In this document: positions 28,775 through 37,966 of the stretch, one piece after another
Layout: each line of letters opens with the position of its first letter
How positions within the stretch are numbered: the stretch's first letter is position 1
Origin: Flavobacterium flevense
GTDB taxonomy: Bacteria > Bacteroidota > Bacteroidia > Flavobacteriales > Flavobacteriaceae
DNA length: 64,000 nucleotides
Direction: 5' to 3'
Assembly: GCF_900142775.1 (NCBI RefSeq)
Contig: NZ_FRCC01000007.1
Span: forward strand, 124,001 to 188,000
The notes under the pieces: generated by a model
What the model was told of the DNA's origin: nothing
Databases searched by the model: none
Seen by the model: the letters and a program-made list of their open reading frames with translations, nothing else
Position numbers and translations under genes: made by a program

Positions 28775-31696
28775 ATGAATAAAATATTAATTTGGTCTAT
28801 TACTGCAGCTTTAGCGGGTTTCTTGTTTGGTTTCGATACTGTTGTAATATCAGGGGCTGAAAGAAAGTTACAATTATTATGGGGTACTTCGGATATCTTC
28901 CATGGTATTGTTGTTATAGGTATGGCACTTTGGGGTACTGTAATTGGTGCTTTTTTTGGAGGTATTCCTACTAATAAGATAGGACGAAAAAATACCTTAA
29001 TATGGATTGGTGTTTTATACACTATATCAGCAATGGGTTCAGGATTAGCGAACGACCCTTGGACTTTTGCAATTTTTAGATTTATAGGGGGGCTAGGTGT
29101 AGGAGCATCTACAATAGCAGCACCTGCTTATATTTCTGAAATCGCTCCTGCTAAGGATAGAGGAAAGCTAGTAGGTCTTTATCAATTTAATATTGTTTTT
29201 GGAATTTTAATAGCTTTTTTGTCAAACTACCTATTAAATAATATAGGAGAGAATGCTTGGCGTTGGATGATTGGAATAGAGGCCTTACCTGCAGCAATTT
29301 ATACTTTATTTGCATTTACCATCCCTAAAAGTCCCCGTTGGTTACTGACAAAATTTAGAAAAGATGAAGCAATAAAGGTACTTCAGAAAATCAGTCCAGA
29401 TCAAGATCCTGAAAAACTCATGTTAGAGATAAAGGATGAAATGGAAAACACAGTACCTAACGAAAATATTTTTCTTAAGAAATATAGGTTCCCACTAATT
29501 CTAGCATTTTGTATTGCTTTTTTTAATCAACTATCAGGTATTAATGCATTATTATATTATGCCCCTAGAATTTTTGAAGAAGCAGGTCTTGGAGAGAGTA
29601 CTGCTTTGTTAAGCAGTATTGGAATAGGGGTAACTAATATGCTCTTTACATTATTAGGTGTAATTTTAATAGATCGATTAGGCAGAAAACAATTAATGTT
29701 AATCTGTTCTTATGGTTACATAATCTCTTTGAGTTTGGTTTCCGCTGCCTTCTTTTTTAGTTGGGAAGGAAGTTTTATGCCTGTTTTTCTCTTTATGTTT
29801 ATTGCTGCCCATGCTATTGGACAAGGTACTGTAATATGGGTATTTATTTCAGAAATTTTCCCCAACCACTTACGAGGTTCAGGACAATCATTTGGTAGTT
29901 CTGTGCATTGGGTGTTAGCAGCTGTAGTGCCTTCTTTAGTACCAATTTTGTTTTCAACTATAGGTGCAGCTGTCGTGTTTTTGTTTTTTGCAATTATGAT
30001 GGTATTTCAATTGCTGTTTGTGCTATTTATGATGCCAGAAACCAAGGGTGTTTCTTTAGAAGAATTAAGTAAAAAATTAACAAATAAAAATATCAAAATG
30101 AAATTAAAGAAACACCTCCCGTTACTATTTAGTAGTGTCCTGTTTTTTCTAATAGTGGGATGTAAGCCCACTTCAGTCAATGTACAAACTACTAGTGCAA
30201 ATCCATCTTCAGAGGAACAAATGTACCGCCCTAATTTTCATTTTTCACCTCAAAAAGGCTGGATGAATGATCCTAATGGCTTGTTTTATCTCAATGGAAC
30301 TTATCACTTATTTTTCCAGCATACGCCATTTCAAAGTGTGCCGGATTTTGGTAAAATGCATTGGGGTCACGCCATAAGTAAAGATCTTGTAAAATGGGAA
30401 GAACTAACTCCGGCAATTGCTTATGATGAGAAAGGTGCAATATTCTCAGGGAGTGCTGTTGTGGATACCGATAATACATCAGGTTTTGGCGATGGAAAGA
30501 ATGTGCCGGTGGTAGCCATTTTTACCTATAACGATATGAAGAAGGAGAAAGCTGGAGAAATTGATGCACAGTCTCAGGCAATAGCTTATTCATTGGATAA
30601 CGGAAAAACCTGGACCAAGTATAGCAACAACCCTGTATTGAAAAATCCGGGAATAAAAGATTTTCGAGATCCTAAAGTCTTTTGGGATGCTAAAAGAAAA
30701 CAATGGGTAATGGGATTGGCAGCACAGGACAGACAACATTTTTATGGCTCTAAAAACCTCAAAGACTGGACGTTTCTTTCAGAATTTGGTAAAGATGTTG
30801 GAGGACACGGTGGAGTTTGGGAATGTCCGGATCTTTTTCCAATAAAAGTAGAGGGAACTAATGAAGAAAAATGGGTACTTATTGTGAACATCAATCCGGG
30901 TGGTCCCAATGGCGGTTCTGCGGCACAATATTTTGTGGGTGATTTTGATGGAAAAACTTTCAAAATGGATGATGTTTTTACAAAACAGCTCCAAAAAGAA
31001 AAGGTTGCATGGCTGGATTGGGGGCGAGATAATTATGCAAGTGTTTCTTTTGACAATGTTCCGGATAATAAAAGAGTCATTATCGGATGGATGTCTAATT
31101 GGGATTACGCAGACAAAGTTCCTACATCCGCCTGGAGAGGAAGTGCTACTATTCCGCGTGAAATTCAGTTAGTAAAAAAAGGAAATGATTATACTTTGGT
31201 TAATAATCCGGTAAAAGAAATCAACAAATACGTTTCTAAAACCATCAAAGTAAAAAATATTAAAGGAAAAGGAAAACTTTCGATTCCCGAAGCAGGAAAA
31301 ATTGATTTAACCCAAGCAATTATCAATTTCAATTTAAAGAATTTAAAACAAGAAACCTACACTTTTACGCTTTCTAATGCTGCTGGTGAATCTTTGGATT
31401 TCGGAATTAATAATTCAGATCATTATTTGTTTTTAGATAGAACAAAATCGGGAAAAACTGATTTCTCTGAAAAATTTGCACCCAAAATTACCAAAGCACC
31501 ATTAGAAGGAAACCAAAAAGAAGCGGCTTTTAAAATTATTTTGGATAAAACATCCATTGAAATTTTTTATAACAATGGCGAAAAAGTAATAACCGAAATC
31601 TTTTTCTCGAATCAACCGTTCACAGAACTTTCTGTTTCTTTAAATCAGGAAACAGAATTGAATAATCTTGTAATTAACCAATTAAATATAAACTAA
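28775..31696 (+). CDS. MFS sugar permease fused in frame to a GH32 fructanase lipoprotein
   Basis: Continuous 973-codon frame joining two usually separate proteins. Start taken at ATG 28775 (MNKILIW); a TTG nine codons earlier is less likely. Residues 1-441 are a complete 12-segment sugar-porter MFS protein (GFLFGFDTVVISG, RFIGGLGVGAS, PKSPRWL, and the usual C-terminal end PETKGVSLEEL). Residue 442 is a Met opening a full lipoprotein signal (FFLIVGC, Cys463), followed by a GH32 beta-fructosidase: GWMNDPNG with nucleophile Asp499, FRDPKVF, WECPDLF, and a C-terminal sandwich. Function: inner-membrane fructose uptake plus periplasmic or surface fructan hydrolysis. The junction may be a recent stop-codon loss, an assembly error or a genuine fusion with a 13th membrane segment. 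Confidence 0.9.
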   Translation: MNKILIWSITAALAGFLFGFDTVVISGAERKLQLLWGTSDIFHGIVVIGMALWGTVIGAFFGGIPTNKIGRKNTLIWIGVLYTISAMGSGLANDPWTFAIFRFIGGLGVGASTIAAPAYISEIAPAKDRGKLVGLYQFNIVFGILIAFLSNYLLNNIGENAWRWMIGIEALPAAIYTLFAFTIPKSPRWLLTKFRKDEAIKVLQKISPDQDPEKLMLEIKDEMENTVPNENIFLKKYRFPLILAFCIAFFNQLSGINALLYYAPRIFEEAGLGESTALLSSIGIGVTNMLFTLLGVILIDRLGRKQLMLICSYGYIISLSLVSAAFFFSWEGSFMPVFLFMFIAAHAIGQGTVIWVFISEIFPNHLRGSGQSFGSSVHWVLAAVVPSLVPILFSTIGAAVVFLFFAIMMVFQLLFVLFMMPETKGVSLEELSKKLTNKNIKMKLKKHLPLLFSSVLFFLIVGCKPTSVNVQTTSANPSSEEQMYRPNFHFSPQKGWMNDPNGLFYLNGTYHLFFQHTPFQSVPDFGKMHWGHAISKDLVKWEELTPAIAYDEKGAIFSGSAVVDTDNTSGFGDGKNVPVVAIFTYNDMKKEKAGEIDAQSQAIAYSLDNGKTWTKYSNNPVLKNPGIKDFRDPKVFWDAKRKQWVMGLAAQDRQHFYGSKNLKDWTFLSEFGKDVGGHGGVWECPDLFPIKVEGTNEEKWVLIVNINPGGPNGGSAAQYFVGDFDGKTFKMDDVFTKQLQKEKVAWLDWGRDNYASVSFDNVPDNKRVIIGWMSNWDYADKVPTSAWRGSATIPREIQLVKKGNDYTLVNNPVKEINKYVSKTIKVKNIKGKGKLSIPEAGKIDLTQAIINFNLKNLKQETYTFTLSNAAGESLDFGINNSDHYLFLDRTKSGKTDFSEKFAPKITKAPLEGNQKEAAFKIILDKTSIEIFYNNGEKVITEIFFSNQPFTELSVSLNQETELNNLVINQLNIN
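30098..30163 (+). other. Internal lipoprotein signal and possible translation restart in the MFS-GH32 fusion
   Basis: ATG at 30098 starts a segment with Lys-rich n-region, 14-residue hydrophobic core and lipobox LIVGC, indistinguishable from the N-terminus of an independent lipoprotein. It is preceded by A-rich DNA (TAAAAATATCAAA), the kind of leader used for initiation in Bacteroidota. A TAA is present in the +1 frame 13 bases upstream, so one indel would restore two separate genes. Either internal initiation or LspA cleavage of the fusion would free the GH32 domain. Confidence 0.7.
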
Positions 31697-31715
31697 AAAC
31701 CAAAACTATTAACTT

Positions 31716-34700
31716 ATGAAAAGTAAAATTATTTATTTTCTGTTTTTCTTCTTTCCAGTGCTGTTATTATCGGCTCAGGAAGGCGGGATCAAAGGAACGG
31801 TAATTTCGTCTGATGACGGAATGCCATTACCAGGAGCAACTGTCCTTATTTCAGGGACTACCAGCAGTACAGTTACTGACTTAGACGGGAATTTTTCTTT
31901 CCAAAAAATAAATCCGGATGCTACTATTGTAATTTCTTTTATCGGATTTGCTCCACAATCTATGGCGGTAAAAGGTCAAAAAGTAATCAATGTAAGTTTA
32001 AAAACAGATGACAATAAACTTAATGAAGTTGTGGTTACCGGATACTCAAAACAAAGGAAGGCCGATATTACAGGAGCAGTAGCTGTTGTAGATATGAAAG
32101 AGGTTATGAAACAACCGGAACCTAACCCGATTAAAGCTTTACAAGGAAGAATTGCCGGGGTTAAAGTTTCATCGGACGGTTCTCCAAGCGGAGGAAATAC
32201 CAGAGTGGTTATTCGTGGAGTAGGAACCCTGAATAATACCGATCCTCTTTATGTAATTGATGGAGTGCCCACAAAATCAGGAATGCACGAATTGAATCCG
32301 AATGATATTGAAAATATTCAGGTTTTAAAAGATGCTTCATCAGCGAGTATTTATGGGTCTCGAGCTTCAAATGGAGTAATTATCATTACTACCAAAAAAG
32401 GAAAAGCGGGTAAAATGAGAATTAATTTTAACGCTTATGCTTCTTTTTCTGATTATTCCAGAAAGCTGAATGTTTTGAATTCGAATCAATTTGGACAAGC
32501 CTTATGGCAAGCCAATATTAATGATGGATTAAACCCAAACAATAACAATTTGCGTTATCAGTTTGATTGGTCTGTAGTAGATAATAAACCACAGTTGAAT
32601 AATGTTTTGGTTCCAGAATATTTAGATGCAAATCAAACAATAAAAGCATCTAATACAAATTGGTATGATGAAGTTTCACAAACTGGTATAGCCAATTCTT
32701 ATGATTTATCGGTTTCAAACGCATCAGACAAAGGGAGTTATGTTTTTTCTTTAGGATATTATGGCAACCAGGGTGTTGTTAAAACTACCGATTTTGAAAG
32801 AATTACTGCAAGAATGAACGGTTCTTATAAATATTTTGACGGGAAATTGGTTATTGGAGAAAACTTCAGTTTTAATCGGACTAATGAAGTAACTGATCCG
32901 GGTGTTCTAGATCCTGCTCTTCGTGCTTTGCCTATAATTCCAGTGCGTACTGTTGATGGAAAAGGCTGGGGTGGACCAGTAGGAGGAATGAATGACAGAC
33001 AGAATCCGGTTCGGCTTTTAGAATATAATAAAGACAATAAATATGATTATTTACGTCTTTTTGGAAATGCGTATGCTGATTTAGAATTAATCAGAAACCT
33101 ACATATCAAGACTAGTTTTGGTATTGATTATGGTTTTTTCAAAAAGCGTAGTTTACAAAGAAGTTATCAATCGGGTTATTTGCAAAACGATCAAACTTCG
33201 GTGAGTATAGATCAATCTGTTAGTGATAAATGGACTTGGACAAATACCGCTATTTATAGTTTGAATTTTGGAAAAAGCAATTTGAATTTGATGGCAGGAA
33301 CTGAGATGTACAAAGAAACTTTTGACAATATAGGTTTGCGTAAAAACGATTTTTTAATTGAAACTCCTGATTATATGTACCCTGATGCCGGAACAGGAGA
33401 ATCTTTTACCAGTGGAACTTCAACAGCTTATTCACTATTGTCTTATTTCGGAAAAGCAGATTATGAGTTCGATAATCGTTATTTACTTTCTGCTACAATT
33501 CGTCGTGATGGTTCTTCTCGTTTTGGAAAAAACAATCAATTTGGAGTGTTTCCAGCTGTTTCCGCAGGTTGGAGAATAAGTAATGAGAATTTCATAAAAG
33601 ACAATGCTTCCTTTATCTCTGATTTAAAATTAAGAGCAGGATGGGGACAAACAGGAAATCAGGAAATTAGTAATACCGCTGTTTACTCTCTTTATTTGGC
33701 TAGTTATGCTGGTGGAAGTCCTACATGGAATACTTCTTTTGGTACAGCTTATGATATTGCCGGAAACGGAAATGGATTGCTTCCTTCGGGTTTTATTGCA
33801 ACTCAATCTGGAAATGACGATTTAAAATGGGAAACGACTACGCAAACTAACATTGGTTTAGATTTTGGATTATTTAATCAAAAATTAAGTGGTTCAGTTG
33901 ATTATTACATCAAAAAAACAGAAGATATTTTGGTTCTGCCACCTTATTTAGGAGTAATTGGCGAAGGAGGAAATCGTTGGGTAAACGGAGCATCGATGGA
34001 AAATAAAGGATGGGAAGTTTCTTTAGGATATAATGATGAAACCTCATTTGGATTGAAATATGACATTTCTGCTAATATTTCAGGTAATAAAAATAAAATC
34101 ACACAATTACCAACTGAAGTAAAAAATAATTACGGAGGAGACGGATTAGAAGACAATATTTTAGGTCGTCCAATAAATTCTATGTACGGTTATGTTGCTG
34201 ATGGTTTATTTAAAAGTCAGGATGAAGTTGATATTTGGGCTGATCAGGAAGGTAAAGGTCTTGGGCGTATTCGTTACGCAGATTTAAACGGAGACGGAGT
34301 GATTACAGATAAGGATCGTACTTGGATAGGAAATCCAAATCCAGGTTTGATTTATGGATTTAATTTAGGATTGGGTTATAAAAATTTCGATTTTTCTACT
34401 TTTTGGGAAGGAACAGCGAATGTTGATGTGATTAATAACACCAAATATCAAACTGATTTTTGGAGTGTAGATGATGTTGGTTCAAACAAAGGAACCCGTT
34501 TATTGAATGCCTGGTCTTTAGATAATCCAAATTCTACTATTCCGGCATTAACAACTGTAGATAGAAATGCCGAATCGAGATTCTCTACTTATTTTGTAGA
34601 GAACGGAAGTTACGTTAAACTTCGTGTTTTACAGGTTGGATATAGTTTTCCAAAAGATTTACTGGAAAAATTAAGTTTAGAAACTTTTAGATTTTATATC

Positions 34701-34820
34701 AGTGGACAAAATTTATTAATCCTTGATGCTAAAAATTTCACAGGTGTAGACCCTGAGAATGCCGGATTTGGATATCCACAACCTACCACTTTTACAGCGG
34801 GTCTTAATTTTACATTTTAA
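31716..34820 (+). CDS. susC: SusC/RagA TonB-dependent importer of the fructan locus
   Basis: Outer-membrane importer for fructo-oligosaccharides, 1034 residues. Signal peptide ends LLLSAQ; carboxypeptidase-regulatory domain (GIKGTVISSDDGMPLPGATV), then plug with the SusC signature (PLYVIDGVPTKSGMHELNP, VLKDASSASIYGSRASNGVI, about 175-215) and barrel with the family motif LLSATIRRDGSSRFG. It starts 19 bases after the permease-GH32 fusion and 19 bases before susD, so the transcript is continuous. Fructan specificity comes from the neighbours only. Confidence 0.97.
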   Translation: MKSKIIYFLFFFFPVLLLSAQEGGIKGTVISSDDGMPLPGATVLISGTTSSTVTDLDGNFSFQKINPDATIVISFIGFAPQSMAVKGQKVINVSLKTDDNKLNEVVVTGYSKQRKADITGAVAVVDMKEVMKQPEPNPIKALQGRIAGVKVSSDGSPSGGNTRVVIRGVGTLNNTDPLYVIDGVPTKSGMHELNPNDIENIQVLKDASSASIYGSRASNGVIIITTKKGKAGKMRINFNAYASFSDYSRKLNVLNSNQFGQALWQANINDGLNPNNNNLRYQFDWSVVDNKPQLNNVLVPEYLDANQTIKASNTNWYDEVSQTGIANSYDLSVSNASDKGSYVFSLGYYGNQGVVKTTDFERITARMNGSYKYFDGKLVIGENFSFNRTNEVTDPGVLDPALRALPIIPVRTVDGKGWGGPVGGMNDRQNPVRLLEYNKDNKYDYLRLFGNAYADLELIRNLHIKTSFGIDYGFFKKRSLQRSYQSGYLQNDQTSVSIDQSVSDKWTWTNTAIYSLNFGKSNLNLMAGTEMYKETFDNIGLRKNDFLIETPDYMYPDAGTGESFTSGTSTAYSLLSYFGKADYEFDNRYLLSATIRRDGSSRFGKNNQFGVFPAVSAGWRISNENFIKDNASFISDLKLRAGWGQTGNQEISNTAVYSLYLASYAGGSPTWNTSFGTAYDIAGNGNGLLPSGFIATQSGNDDLKWETTTQTNIGLDFGLFNQKLSGSVDYYIKKTEDILVLPPYLGVIGEGGNRWVNGASMENKGWEVSLGYNDETSFGLKYDISANISGNKNKITQLPTEVKNNYGGDGLEDNILGRPINSMYGYVADGLFKSQDEVDIWADQEGKGLGRIRYADLNGDGVITDKDRTWIGNPNPGLIYGFNLGLGYKNFDFSTFWEGTANVDVINNTKYQTDFWSVDDVGSNKGTRLLNAWSLDNPNSTIPALTTVDRNAESRFSTYFVENGSYVKLRVLQVGYSFPKDLLEKLSLETFRFYISGQNLLILDAKNFTGVDPENAGFGYPQPTTFTAGLNFTF

Positions 34821-34839
34821 TACAAAAGAATCGAAAAAC

Positions 34840-36531
34840 ATGAAAAAGATAGTATATATAATAGGATTTTTAGTGTTGGGAGTATTTGCTTCCTGCTCGG
34901 ATTTTCTTGAAAATGACCCTCGTGGTGTATTGTCAGAAGCTGATATTGTAACACCAGAATCTGTAGAAGGTTTTATGAATGCGGCTTATGCACAATTAGG
35001 TAATGATCACTATGATTCGCCTTATAGTTTGTGGCCTTTTGGGAATGTTCGTTCTGACGATGCTTATAAAGGAGGTAGCGGAACTAACGATATTCAAACT
35101 TTTCACTTTTTTGAAGTATCTAATAATATCCGACCTGATTTTGGCGAATTAGACAATTTCTGGTACATCAGTTATGTTGGGGTTTCAAGAGCTAATAAAG
35201 CTTTGAAAGCATTGGAGCAAATTTCGGAAGCAGATTATCCATTGAAAAAAACACGTATGGCTGAAATGCGTTTTTTAAGAGGACATTTTTATTTTATGTT
35301 AAAAATTATGTTCCGAAGTGTGCCTTACATAACAGAAGATATTCCTGTTGAAGATTACAAAACTATTTCGAACAAAGAATTTTCAAATGAGGAACTTTGG
35401 AATAAAATAGCTGAAGATTTTGAGGCTGCAGCCAATGATTTACCTGAAACGCAAACACAATTAGGACGTGCTACACAAAAAGCTGCTTATGCTTATTTAG
35501 CAAAAACACGTTTGTATCAAGCCTATACACAAGATGAAACCTATACTGTTACAGGAACAAATACCCAACATTTAGAAGAAGTAATTGCAGCTACAGATAA
35601 AGTAATTGGTAAAGCAAGTTTAGAGCCTGATTTTGCGAATAACTTTTTGCCTGGAACTTTTGAAAACGGAGCAGAATCTATTTTTTCTATTCAGTTTTCA
35701 GATAATGACGGTACCTTATACGGACGATTAAATTTCTCTGATGTATTATCGACTCCTCAAGGTTTAGGTTGTTGTGATTTTCACAAACCAAGTCAAAACT
35801 TAGTAAATGCTTTTAAAACCGGAGCTAATGGTTTGCCTGAGTTTGATACTTATAATGATGCCGATTTTAATTATAAAGATATAAATGCTACTACGGTTGA
35901 TCCTAGATTGTATCATACAGTAGCAATGCCAGGATTACCATATAAATATGATCCTGAGTTTTTATATGTTGAGGCTTGGGTACGTTCTCCTGGAACTTAC
36001 GGTTACTATGCTTCGTTAAAAGAAAATGTAGCGCCAAATTGTAGCTGTGTAGTCAATATTGATCCTTTTTATGGAAATTCGAAAAACAGAATCCAAATTC
36101 GTTATGCCGATGTGATTTTGATGCGTGCTGAGGCCTTAATTGAGTTAGGAAGACAGGCAGAAGCTTTGCCATTAATCAACGAAATTAGAGAAAGAGCAGC
36201 ACAAAGTACAGGAAGACTTCCGTATGTGAATAACTTTAAAATCAATACTTATGTAGATGGTGTGAATTGTAATTGGACACAAACTTTTGCTCGAAAAGCA
36301 TTGCGTTGGGAACGTCGTTTAGAACTAGCAATGGAAGGAAGTCGCTTTTTTGACTTAGTTCGTTGGGGTGTTACTGATGAGGTAATGAATGCATTTTACA
36401 CAGAAGAAAAAACAAAACGTAGCTATTATCAAGATGCTTTTTTTGACGCCAATAAGGAAGAATATTGCCCAATTCCGTTGAAGCAAATTAATTTCAGTCA
36501 AGGATTATACAAACAAAATCTGGATTATTAA
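34840..36531 (+). CDS. susD: SusD/RagB glycan-binding lipoprotein of the fructan locus
   Basis: 563 residues from ATG 34840. A longer frame opens at 34759 inside susC, but only Met at 34840 begins a lipoprotein signal (GVFASC, Cys19). SusD hallmarks: FMNAAYAQLG near the N-terminus, MRFLRGHFYFMLK, IRYADVILMRAEALIELGR and ERRLELAMEGSRFFDLVRWG. No insertion, unlike the SusD of the first locus. Partner of the SusC ending 19 bases upstream. Confidence 0.97.
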   Translation: MKKIVYIIGFLVLGVFASCSDFLENDPRGVLSEADIVTPESVEGFMNAAYAQLGNDHYDSPYSLWPFGNVRSDDAYKGGSGTNDIQTFHFFEVSNNIRPDFGELDNFWYISYVGVSRANKALKALEQISEADYPLKKTRMAEMRFLRGHFYFMLKIMFRSVPYITEDIPVEDYKTISNKEFSNEELWNKIAEDFEAAANDLPETQTQLGRATQKAAYAYLAKTRLYQAYTQDETYTVTGTNTQHLEEVIAATDKVIGKASLEPDFANNFLPGTFENGAESIFSIQFSDNDGTLYGRLNFSDVLSTPQGLGCCDFHKPSQNLVNAFKTGANGLPEFDTYNDADFNYKDINATTVDPRLYHTVAMPGLPYKYDPEFLYVEAWVRSPGTYGYYASLKENVAPNCSCVVNIDPFYGNSKNRIQIRYADVILMRAEALIELGRQAEALPLINEIRERAAQSTGRLPYVNNFKINTYVDGVNCNWTQTFARKALRWERRLELAMEGSRFFDLVRWGVTDEVMNAFYTEEKTKRSYYQDAFFDANKEEYCPIPLKQINFSQGLYKQNLDY

Positions 36532-36549
36532 TCTATTACAAAAACGAAT

Positions 36550-37947
36550 ATGAAAAATTTTATATATAAGAACTGGACAAAATGGTCTTTGATACTGGCA
36601 TTGATTTTTATGGTTTCTGCCTGCGAAGATAGTTTCGATAATAATGGTCTTGCTGTCGATTCACCATCTAATGTAACTTCCTTTGAAATAAAGGGAGTTA
36701 CTGGAACTATCGATCAAAAAACAGCAACAATTGCAGTAACATTGCCTTATGGTACCGATATTACAGCGGTAAATCCTGAAATTATTTTAGAAGAAGGAGC
36801 AACATCTAATTTGAATTTAAACTCGGCTATTAATTTTACAACTCCATTAAAATTTAGAGTTGTAAATGGCAATTTATACAAAGATTATACTGTAAATGTT
36901 AAGGTTTTGAGTCCAATAAAGAGTTTTAAAATTAATAATGTTGCAGCAACAATCAATGATGTTAGTAAAACCATAACTATGGTATTGCCTGAGAATACTA
37001 ATTTAACGGCATTGCAACCTGTTATAGAATTGACTGAAGGGGTTTCTATTTCGCCAACATCAGGAAATACTATTAATTTTACTAATGCTGTAACTTTTGT
37101 AATTACTGCCAATGGTAAAACGGTAAACTATACTGCTAATGTTGGGGTTCCTGTTAGTGGTTTAACAGTAGCCTTTTTAGGAACTGCCGCAACAAGAGCA
37201 GAAATTACCAATATGGATGAAATTGCAACTGTAAACTGGCTTTTTGCTAATTTCAATGGAGCTAAATATATTTCTTTCGACAGTATTTTAAATGGTGCTG
37301 ATTTAAGTAATGTGGATGTAATTTGGTGGCATTTTGATTCTGCTGCAAATTTACCTACTGTGGCTTACAATCCAGCAGTGACTACAGCTCTTAAAAACTT
37401 TAGAACTAATGGAGGGAACTTATTACTGACTTCTTTTGCCTCACAATATGTAGATGCTTTAGGAATTGTACCTTCAGGAAAAGGACCTAATAATGTTTTT
37501 GGAGATTTCTTGCCAAACGGCTGGGTAGATGGAAATTCATGGGGAATGTCATTTGTGGGACACGAAAATCATCCTGTTTTTCAAGGCTTGGTTACTTATG
37601 AAACTGGAAAAGCTAATTTATTACAAGGCGGTACTTTTAGATTAAATCATACTGCATGGTGGTTTTTACCAGAATGGGGAGGCTACGGTAACGGAGAAGG
37701 TTGGAGAAACCAAACTGGTGGAACCAATTTAGCTAGTGAATCTTGGGATAATAACCTTGACGGAAGAGTAACAATTGCTGAATTTCCAAACACAGGAACC
37801 AATAAAAACGTAATAGTAATCTCGATGGGAGCTTATGATTGGTATAATGAAGCCAATAGCAGTGGAGTACCAAGTCAAGCCAATGAATTCCTAGGTAATA
37901 TTAAGCTTTTGACTCAAAACAGCATCAATTATTTAGCTGGAAATTAA
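36550..37947 (+). CDS. DUF4960-like surface lipoprotein, candidate fructan-binding protein
   Basis: 465 residues with lipobox MVSACED (Cys25). Two tandem DUF5018/Ig-like beta domains (about 40-120 and 122-205), each running from SFEI/SFKI to a YTVNV/YTANV strand. The C-terminal part (about 215-465) resembles the DUF4960 domain, with a ThuA-like alpha/beta look: VAFLGTAATRAEI, DVIWWHFDS, GGNLLLTSF, VIVISMGAYDWYN. Position between susD and a GH32 gene matches the surface glycan-binding protein of the B. thetaiotaomicron levan locus. Binding to levan or inulin is inferred. Confidence 0.75.
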   Translation: MKNFIYKNWTKWSLILALIFMVSACEDSFDNNGLAVDSPSNVTSFEIKGVTGTIDQKTATIAVTLPYGTDITAVNPEIILEEGATSNLNLNSAINFTTPLKFRVVNGNLYKDYTVNVKVLSPIKSFKINNVAATINDVSKTITMVLPENTNLTALQPVIELTEGVSISPTSGNTINFTNAVTFVITANGKTVNYTANVGVPVSGLTVAFLGTAATRAEITNMDEIATVNWLFANFNGAKYISFDSILNGADLSNVDVIWWHFDSAANLPTVAYNPAVTTALKNFRTNGGNLLLTSFASQYVDALGIVPSGKGPNNVFGDFLPNGWVDGNSWGMSFVGHENHPVFQGLVTYETGKANLLQGGTFRLNHTAWWFLPEWGGYGNGEGWRNQTGGTNLASESWDNNLDGRVTIAEFPNTGTNKNVIVISMGAYDWYNEANSSGVPSQANEFLGNIKLLTQNSINYLAGN

Positions 37948-37966
37948 CTCTTTTAAAATCAACAAA

